Shown: positions 50,260-56,010 of the stretch, in pieces | Numbering within the stretch: the stretch's first letter is position 1 | Layout: every line of letters starts with the position of its first letter | The notes under the pieces: generated by a model | Seen by the model: the letters and a program-made list of their open reading frames with translations, nothing else | The model's database searches: none | What the model was told of the DNA's origin: nothing | Made by a program: the position numbers and the translations under genes | NCBI GenBank assembly: GCA_045124255.1 | Contig: JBGVLM010000062.1 | Coordinates: forward strand, 1-56,010 | Source of the DNA: Eshraghiella sp045124255 | GTDB taxonomy: Bacteria; Bacillota; Clostridia; Lachnospirales; Lachnospiraceae | Direction: 5' to 3' | DNA length: 56,010 nucleotides

Positions 50260-51270
50260 TCAAATATTTATTTTTCTTGTGCTTTCTCGTTCAACCAATG
50301 TAACCGGAAGCATAATTTCTGTTTCACATTGTTTTGACTCTTTTAATTCCTGCAGCTTTTGAATTGCGATTTTTGCCCTTAATGCACCATCCTGTTTTAC
50401 CGTGGTTAAGGTCGGGGAAATCATTTCACATAACGGAATATCATCAAAGCCTGCAACGGAAATATCCTCAGGAACACGAATGCCGGACGACTTAAGAAAA
50501 TGAATTAAATCTATGGCATAATAATCTGAAACGGCAAAGACAGCAGTAACGTCGTAAAATTTCTCAAGCTGTTTACGATAGAAGTTATGACGTTCTTCTT
50601 TATGCATTGGTATAAGCATGAAATCTGTAATTCCGTCTTTAAATCCGTCGCAGAATCCGTTAAAACGCTCCTCATCAACACAGATATCGTTGTCAGAAAT
50701 ACACAAAGCCTTTTTGTGGCCGTTTTTTCGAAAATATTCACCAAGTTGGAAACCGCCGCCATAATTATCTATCGTTATGTTAAAAATACGTTCAGGTTTA
50801 TCACAATAACCGTCATAAACAACAAACGGAATTCGCATATGGTTTCTCAGATACATATAGTCCGGATTACAGAAGCCTATTACAACAAGACCGTCCATAT
50901 TCCACATTGAAGCGAATTTAATAATTTCTTCCGGATTCTTTGCTTTTTTTACCATCATAAACTGACCGTTTTCTTCAATTTCAGTTGACAGATAGTTAAG
51001 CGAGGACGCAATAAAAACATCCTCTAACGTGCGTCCCTCATATTTCTCATGGTCGTTAATGAAAACACCAATTATTTTGGAAGAATTCTGTGCTAAAAGA
51101 ATTCCTGCCATACTTGGTATGTACTGACGTTCCTCTAATAAAGCCTGTACACGCTTTACGGTTTCATCGGATATTTTCTTTGTTTTACCATGTATTACAT
51201 TGGAAACTGTTGCGGTGCTGAGACCCAGCTCCTCTGCAATATCACTTATTCTAATACGTTGTTCTTCCAT
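50260..51270 (-). CDS. LacI family transcriptional regulator
   Basis: This 336-residue regulator has the N-terminal helix-turn-helix IRISDIAEELGLSTATVSNV and the hinge region IHGKTKKISDETVKRVQALL. It continues with a periplasmic-binding-like ligand domain (IIGVFINDHEKYEGRT, LVVIGFCNPDYMY, ISVAGFDDIPLCEMISPTLT, VTLVERESTR). The start at 51270 is chosen because AAGGAG lies ten bases upstream and the HTH begins there. It is divergent from the oxidoreductase genes and upstream of the MATE gene, so either may be its target. The effector is unknown. Confidence 0.92.
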   Translation of the reverse strand: MEEQRIRISDIAEELGLSTATVSNVIHGKTKKISDETVKRVQALLEERQYIPSMAGILLAQNSSKIIGVFINDHEKYEGRTLEDVFIASSLNYLSTEIEENGQFMMVKKAKNPEEIIKFASMWNMDGLVVIGFCNPDYMYLRNHMRIPFVVYDGYCDKPERIFNITIDNYGGGFQLGEYFRKNGHKKALCISDNDICVDEERFNGFCDGFKDGITDFMLIPMHKEERHNFYRKQLEKFYDVTAVFAVSDYYAIDLIHFLKSSGIRVPEDISVAGFDDIPLCEMISPTLTTVKQDGALRAKIAIQKLQELKESKQCETEIMLPVTLVERESTRKINI

Positions 51271-51406
51271 ATCACACATTCTCCTTTGCGTATCAGAAAA
51301 ATCTGACAGGCAAATTTTAGTTTTTATATTATAACACAGGAATAGGAATAAAAACATCTAATAGAATACATATTATAAAATAACTTTTATTCTGGAGGAA
51401 AAATTA

Positions 51407-51436
51407 ATGAAATATGTATATGAGGTAAGTGAGTAG
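51407..51436 (+). CDS. Possible nine-codon leader ORF upstream of the oxidoreductase
   Basis: CTGGAGGAAA precedes ATG AAA TAT GTA TAT GAG GTA AGT GAG TAG (MKYVYEVSE), and its TAG overlaps the GTG start of the next gene by one base. The ribosome site is strong while the GTG has none of its own, so translation of the large gene may depend on re-initiation after this short frame. Too short to judge by composition. Confidence 0.4.
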   Translation: MKYVYEVSE

Positions 51437-52494
51437 TGGGAGCCGGTAAGGAATATTATGAAATCCGTCTGGAAAGCATTGGCGGTCTGGGGGCCAATCT
51501 GTGCGGCAAAATGCTTGGTGAGCTCGGTGTAAAATATCTTGACGTAAACAGCAGCAGCTTTTCAAGCTATGGTTCGGAGAAAACAGGTACTCCGGTAAAG
51601 GGACATGTCAGATTTTGTAAAAAAGAAAAAGAGATAAGAGTTCATTCTCCGGTTACTGAACCGGATTTGCTTGTGATTTTTCATCAGGCATTAACAAGTG
51701 ATGAATCGGTTTGGAAGGGCTGTAATGATGACACCAAGGTAATTATTGCAATGGAAGCCGGTCAGGAGACTCCTCATAATCTGTCAGGGGAATGCTATGG
51801 ACTTGAAGCACAGAAAATAGCAATGGAGACGCATTCGAGAATTAATGTTGTAATGCTTGGAGCGGCATTGAAAATAATGGGTTTAGAAAATCTGACAGCA
51901 GGAGAGCAGATTTGTAAGGATACTTTGGGCAAAAAATATCCTGACGCTTTAAAGGGAAATCTTGACGGAATGAGAAGGGGCTATGAGGAAGTACGAAAAC
52001 TTGAAAAAACATCAAAACAGGCAGAAACTTCAAAGGTAACAGCTTCAAAAACAACTGAATGGGGCTATGAAAATGCACCAATCGGCGGAATTAATCCAAG
52101 AATCGGCAGTACAGTTGTGTCAGATTTATCACCGTCCCGACAGGGGTATATTCCTATTTTTATAAAAGAGAGGTGTATCAACTGCGGATTGTGCCATTCG
52201 ACCTGTCCGGATATGGTTTTTCAGTTTACAAAGGGAGTATATAACGGCAGGGAAATGATGATAAACAGGGGGCTTGATTATTATCATTGCAAGGGCTGTC
52301 TTCGCTGTGTTGATGTGTGTCCCGTTAATGCATTGGTAAGGGGTGTTGAAGCCGAAAATCCTGATAAAAAGTATTTTATGCCTAACAAGGAACTTTTAAG
52401 GAAACCAAAGTATTATGAGGAGGCAGGAGCGGATGGATATATTACCTCCGAATCATTTTTAACGGAAAAAAGAATGGAAGGAGGAGAGGTATAG
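51436..52494 (+). CDS. 2-oxoacid:ferredoxin oxidoreductase gamma subunit fused to ferredoxin domain
   Basis: This 352-residue protein has residues 1-185 as the gamma (catalytic-core) domain of OFOR enzymes: YEIRLESIGGLGANLCGKML and SSSFSSYGSEKTGTPVKGHV. A low-complexity Lys/Thr/Ser linker (about 190-210) joins it to a 2x[4Fe-4S] ferredoxin domain with CINCGLCHSTCPDMV and CKGCLRCVDVCPVNALV. It passes electrons from the TPP subunit to ferredoxin. The start is GTG at 51436, overlapping a nine-codon leader, and its stop overlaps the next gene by one base. Confidence 0.85.
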   Translation: MGAGKEYYEIRLESIGGLGANLCGKMLGELGVKYLDVNSSSFSSYGSEKTGTPVKGHVRFCKKEKEIRVHSPVTEPDLLVIFHQALTSDESVWKGCNDDTKVIIAMEAGQETPHNLSGECYGLEAQKIAMETHSRINVVMLGAALKIMGLENLTAGEQICKDTLGKKYPDALKGNLDGMRRGYEEVRKLEKTSKQAETSKVTASKTTEWGYENAPIGGINPRIGSTVVSDLSPSRQGYIPIFIKERCINCGLCHSTCPDMVFQFTKGVYNGREMMINRGLDYYHCKGCLRCVDVCPVNALVRGVEAENPDKKYFMPNKELLRKPKYYEEAGADGYITSESFLTEKRMEGGEV

Positions 52495-54719
52495 TGAAAA
52501 AACAGGTTATGGAATTTGCCTCAGGCAATGAAATGGCTGCAATAGCCATTAAGCAGATTGGCTATGATTTAATGGGTTATTATCCGATTACACCCTCAAC
52601 TCAGATTGCGGATAATCTGGACATTATGCGCGCAAACGGTGAAACGGATATGGTAATGGTGGCTGCTGAGGGCGAGCATAGCGCGGCAGGAATATGTTAC
52701 GGTGCGTCGGTGGCAGGCGGCAGGGTTGTTAATGCTACAAGTGCCAACGGTCTTTTGTATGCAGTTGAACAGTTACCCGTGCAGTCCGGAACACGATATC
52801 CCATGGTTATGAATGTCGTGTGCAGAACCGTTTCGGGACCTCTGTCCATTAAGGGTGACCATAGCGACATTATGTACCTGTTAAACAGCGGCTGGCCGAT
52901 TCTGTTTGCAAGTACAGTTCAGCAGGTATACGATTTTAACATTATTGCATTAAAGCTTGCCGAGCAGGTCAGACTTCCGGTAGTTGTGGCTTATGACGGT
53001 TTCTTTACCAGTCATCAGAAAGGGCGCTGCTATCGTTTCGCAGATGATGAAGACATAAGAAATTATATCGGTCCTAAGAAGGAGGAATATCCTTTTCTGG
53101 ATTTGGAACATCCGATTACCGTAGGTTCATATATGAATGAGCCGGATTTGATTAATAACAGATATCAGCTTCATCAGGCAATGGCAGAGGCTGACCGCAT
53201 TCTGCCTGAATTGTTTGCTTCATACAAAGAACTTTCAGGCAGGGAATATTCTAAAACAGAGGGGATTCATTGTGAGAATGCCGACAGTATTCTGGTGCTT
53301 CTCGGTTCATCCTATGACACGGCAATGGATGCAGTTGATGAAATGCGTCAGGACGGGCAGAGAGCAGGAGCTGCAACGCTTAATGTACTTCGTCCGTTTC
53401 CTGCGAAGGAACTTTTTGATTTGATTCATAATGCTGACAATATTCTTGTGGCAGACAGGCAGGACAGCTATGGTGCAGGTGGCGGCAATCTGTCGCTGGA
53501 GGTTCGTGCCACCATGCAGAGATTTGGCGGAGGTTCATCAGTAAAGAGTCTGGTCTATGGTCTTGGCGGCAAAGATTTTTTCAAGGAGGACGCAAAAAAT
53601 ATGCTGGCATGGGCTTTAGATTCTTCAAAGCCTGATTTTGCATATTACGGTGTCACGGCGGGCAAAAACTCAGAGTCCGATGATGAACCGTTGTTTGAAC
53701 CGGTTACAAGGGAAAGTACTAATATCGGTGCGACACGGATTGTAAGAGAATCCGAAGCTGAACCTGTAAAGGTAACGGGCGGAAATCTGAATGCGGTTAC
53801 GGCAATGCCGGGGCGTATTGCACCGGGGCATGGGGCCTGTCCGGGCTGCGGAATTCCCGTTAACCTGAATCTGCTTCTGAGAGGAATTGAGGACCCTGTT
53901 GTGTTTCTGTTTCAGACCGGCTGTGCAATGATTGTAACAACCGCTTATCCGAGAACCGGTTTTAGGATTCCGTATCTTCATAATTTATTCCAGAATGGTG
54001 CAGCTACGCTTAGCGGTGTTGCGGAAATCTGCTACCGCAAGCAGCAGAAGGGCGAAATTCCGCCGGGAGACATTATTTTTGTAATGGTAAGCGGTGACGG
54101 CGGTCTTGACATTGGTATGGGTTCGGCACTGGGAACTGCACTTCGCGGCCACAGACTTTTGATATTTGAATATGACAACGGCGGATATATGAACACGGGC
54201 TATCAGCTTTCGTATTCGACTCCGTTAGGAGCGAGAAGTTCGACCTCGCATATCGGAAAAGAGCAGTACGGCAAGACCTTCTTTCATAAGGATATGCCGC
54301 AGCTTATGGCGGCAACAGGGATTCCTTATGTGGCTACCGTAGCAGAATCCAATCCGACGGATTTTATTAAAAAGGCAGCCAAAGCGGCATATTATGCCAA
54401 AACAACAGGCACTGCTTATTTAAAAGCACTTTCCGCATGCCCTCTGAACTGGAATGACAAACCGCAAACGGAGCGCAGGGTCATCGAAGCTGCGGTCAAC
54501 TGCTGTTATTTTCCTCTGTATGAGGTTGAGCAGGGCGTTACCAGACTTTCCTATGACCCTGGGAAGATAGGTAAGAAGCTTCCTGTGCTTGACTGGCTTG
54601 CCATGATGGGACGAACCAGACATTTGCAAAAGGCGGAGTACACAGAGGTTGTTAAACGCCTTCAGGACGAAACGGACAGGAGGTTTGCAGCGTTGAAAAA
54701 GAAAGCAGGAGACGCGTGA
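52494..54719 (+). CDS. 2-oxoacid:ferredoxin oxidoreductase, fused alpha-beta subunit
   Basis: This 741-residue protein has residues 1-370 as the alpha subunit (GYDLMGYYPITPSTQIADNL, AAEGEHSAAGICYGAS, SANGLLYAVEQL, VVCRTVSGPLSIKGDHSD) and residues about 440-741 as the TPP-binding beta subunit. The beta half has HGACPGCGIPVNLNL, QTGCAMIVT and SACPLNW supplying cluster cysteines, and the TPP motif SGDGGLDIGMGSALGTALRG with NGGYMNTG. It decarboxylates a 2-oxoacid to an acyl-CoA, reducing ferredoxin. The substrate (pyruvate, branched-chain or aromatic 2-oxoacid) is uncertain; Vor-type annotation is only a guess. The start is GTG. Confidence 0.87.
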   Translation: MKKQVMEFASGNEMAAIAIKQIGYDLMGYYPITPSTQIADNLDIMRANGETDMVMVAAEGEHSAAGICYGASVAGGRVVNATSANGLLYAVEQLPVQSGTRYPMVMNVVCRTVSGPLSIKGDHSDIMYLLNSGWPILFASTVQQVYDFNIIALKLAEQVRLPVVVAYDGFFTSHQKGRCYRFADDEDIRNYIGPKKEEYPFLDLEHPITVGSYMNEPDLINNRYQLHQAMAEADRILPELFASYKELSGREYSKTEGIHCENADSILVLLGSSYDTAMDAVDEMRQDGQRAGAATLNVLRPFPAKELFDLIHNADNILVADRQDSYGAGGGNLSLEVRATMQRFGGGSSVKSLVYGLGGKDFFKEDAKNMLAWALDSSKPDFAYYGVTAGKNSESDDEPLFEPVTRESTNIGATRIVRESEAEPVKVTGGNLNAVTAMPGRIAPGHGACPGCGIPVNLNLLLRGIEDPVVFLFQTGCAMIVTTAYPRTGFRIPYLHNLFQNGAATLSGVAEICYRKQQKGEIPPGDIIFVMVSGDGGLDIGMGSALGTALRGHRLLIFEYDNGGYMNTGYQLSYSTPLGARSSTSHIGKEQYGKTFFHKDMPQLMAATGIPYVATVAESNPTDFIKKAAKAAYYAKTTGTAYLKALSACPLNWNDKPQTERRVIEAAVNCCYFPLYEVEQGVTRLSYDPGKIGKKLPVLDWLAMMGRTRHLQKAEYTEVVKRLQDETDRRFAALKKKAGDA

Positions 54720-54765
54720 GAAAAAATATCTGAATCGTACTTCTTCAATCTCTGTCAATAACTTT

Positions 54766-54820
54766 TGAAAATGTCACTTTTTTGGAAGGACATTAACTTG
54801 AGAAAATCTCACTTCTTCAC
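54766..54820 (+). repeat. Imperfect direct repeats near the IS end
   Basis: tgaaaatgtcacttttttgg (about 54766-54785) and gagaaaatctcacttcttca (about 54800-54819) share GAAAATNTCACTT. Such repeats near an IS end may be transposase-binding sites; the exact IS terminus could not be located. Confidence 0.4.
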
Positions 54821-54934
54821 TGGCTTTTTGAATTATAATTATCACTTCATGGGCATCAAGGATATATGAACAGCAAGCTGTCCTTGACGCCCATGAAGGT
54901 GATAATTCTTTGTTGATCAAGCCAGTTAAGAAGC
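54813..54934. repeat. Long two-tier inverted repeat at the transposase 3' end
   Basis: The outer arms cttcttcactggctt (54813-54827) and aagccagttaagaag (54920-54934) pair with one mismatch. The inner arms, beginning aattatcac (54837) and ending at gtgataatt (54907), pair over about 28 bases with few mismatches around a 14-base loop. The right outer arm includes the transposase stop codon. It can end transposase transcription and may form the IS end. Confidence 0.75.
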
Positions 54935-56010
54935 AGACTGCTGTTTTTCAAAGAACAGCTCATAAAGAAACTTCAGTGAAAGATTGTAGTCTTCAGCCCA
55001 CCAAATTTTCTTCCATTCATCGCTACTGTGGATGAGGTGAGGTGTTACTACTTTCACGGTTTTCTTAGTAACTTTTACGCTAGCGTTTTTATTTTGTGGT
55101 TTTAGATAGCGTATCGTTGCATAGGTTTTTCCCTTGTATTCTACGCGAATACCGAATCGTGGATTTATGAGCACTTGTATATCGCGTCTGGCGGATATGA
55201 TAGGAAAACCTTCGTCGAGGATTTGAAAGCAGCGTCCTTTGAAGGAGAAGGTTCCTGCATTATCTGTTTTTCGTTGATGTTTTATGCAAAGGATCTCATC
55301 GATGTTTACCGTTGGTTGTAGTGGAACAAACAGTGATGTGCCTTCTGCCACGACAGAGAATTTTTCGTTGAACGAGGTGCGATATTCTTTTAGGAATTCG
55401 TTGGCTTCGCTGAGTGTTTTGATGTTTCGTTTAGCGAACTCTACAGGAAGTCTGCTTTGAAGTGTTACCCATAGGCGTTCAATACGACCTTTTGCTTGTG
55501 GTGTTTGTGCAAATATCATATCAATACCTAATTCATGCATAGAACGTCCGAATTGGGTGAGATTAACCTGTTTACCGTTGATTAGTTCTTCTACGGTTAG
55601 TTGTCCAGTTTTGGGTGAACGGAAAATCGTATGTCGGTCAGAATAAATCGTTTGTGGAACACCGAAATCTTGGCAGCACTGACGCATCATTTCAAAGTAT
55701 CCGAAGAGACACTCGTTTTGAGTCATATATAAGCCGACAATCTTACCGGTTGCATCATCTATAGCCCCGTGAAGGGCGTATTTTATTTTTCCGCCGAACC
55801 ATTCGTAAGGGGTTGCATCTATCTGGATTAATTGTCCAGGATGAGTTTTTCTCTTACGTCTGTGGGTGCGATGACGGATTTTTTTCTTCATAGGGCTTTC
55901 GATTCCGGCACTTTTAAGTATACTAGTAAGTGAAGTATATGAGAGGGCAATCTCATAATCTTCGAGAAGTATATCTTTGAAGTGGAGGAAATTGACCTCT
56001 TTGAACTCCG
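54926..56010 (-). mobile_element. ISNCY-type transposase, N-terminus beyond the window
   Basis: The visible C-terminal part is about 361 residues. The DDE integrase core contains GQLIQIDATPYEWFGG (first Asp), TIYSDRHTIF (second Asp) and AKGRIERLWVTLQSRLP (Glu), followed by a long C-terminal tail. The frame stays open past the internal ATG at 55891 to the window edge (FKDILLEDYEIALSYTSLTS), so that ATG is not the real start. It resembles rve-domain transposases of the ISNCY/IS1202 type. It lies downstream of and convergent with the oxidoreductase genes. Confidence 0.85.

Noticed and set aside
51407..51436. Nine-codon leader as an amino-acid attenuator
   Set aside because: There are no runs of a single amino acid codon and no terminator hairpin follows; coupling by re-initiation fits better.
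1..56010. CRISPR array, tRNA or rRNA genes, prophage
   Set aside because: No regularly spaced repeats, cloverleaf sequences, 16S/23S signatures or phage structural genes were seen on reading both strands.

Overview
The window reads as a chromosomal segment of a low-GC, Gram-positive, probably spore-forming member of the Clostridia. The Lachnospiraceae are the best guess, because of DUF5688, DUF1540, IreB, a SigK-like sigma factor, a YlmC/YmxH sporulation protein, TagGH-type surface-polymer export and strong AGGAGG ribosome sites. This is inferred from gene content and style only. Apart from an insertion sequence at the right edge and two small toxin-antitoxin loci, it is gene-dense core chromosome.

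Layout. (1) 1-1,510: a tetratricopeptide-like gene that looks broken at its 5' end, then an HPr-like gene on the minus strand. (2) 1,636-9,050: a housekeeping run resembling the Bacillus yrzL-yrrK-yrzB-yrrL-yrrM-yrrO order (mtaB, ireB, ruvX, DUF1292, RNase J, YlbF-like, short MltG-like, trmR, trhP), closed by a sigK-like gene and a terminator. (3) 9,122-17,807: a surface-polymer locus with its own promoter and terminator. It holds a TagG/TagH-type ABC exporter, two LicD-family proteins, a TPP-dependent decarboxylase/synthase, a TagD-like cytidylyltransferase fused to a Gfo/Idh-like domain, and an LCP ligase. (4) 17,845-22,070: YmxH, nrdR, a YqeG-like phosphatase, aroE-aroK-aroQ and a Xaa-Pro peptidase. 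(5) 22,130-29,505: dgt, dnaG, rpoD, trmK, a Nif3-like gene, a nucleoside kinase, then RNase P RNA. (6) 29,600-30,121: a decayed HigB toxin with an intact HigA antitoxin and a palindromic operator. (7) 30,178-35,280: a LytTR two-component system next to a four-gene ABC exporter. (8) 35,415-36,750: pyrBI on the minus strand, divergent from a lipoprotein gene. (9) 38,150-47,820: membrane acyltransferase, adenylate-forming enzyme, DUF1540 protein, ABC-F ATPase, a catalytically degenerate GH13 protein, efp, a DUF5688 protein and gdhA. (10) 47,880-54,719: a Phd/RelE toxin-antitoxin pair, a MATE transporter, a LacI regulator and a two-gene 2-oxoacid:ferredoxin oxidoreductase. (11) 54,766-56,010: a long hairpin and an edge-truncated transposase.

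The strongest candidate for an undescribed system is region 3. An exporter, LicD phosphotransferases, a cytidylyltransferase and an LCP ligase together imply attachment of a CDP-activated group to a wall-linked polymer. The TPP enzyme and the cytidylyltransferase/Gfo-Idh fusion suggest the group is not ordinary choline or glycerol; its identity is unknown. A recurring second theme is proteins that keep a family fold but have lost catalytic residues: the HPr-like protein, the second LicD, the Gfo/Idh domain, the MltG-like protein and the GH13 protein. No CRISPR array, tRNA, rRNA or prophage was seen.
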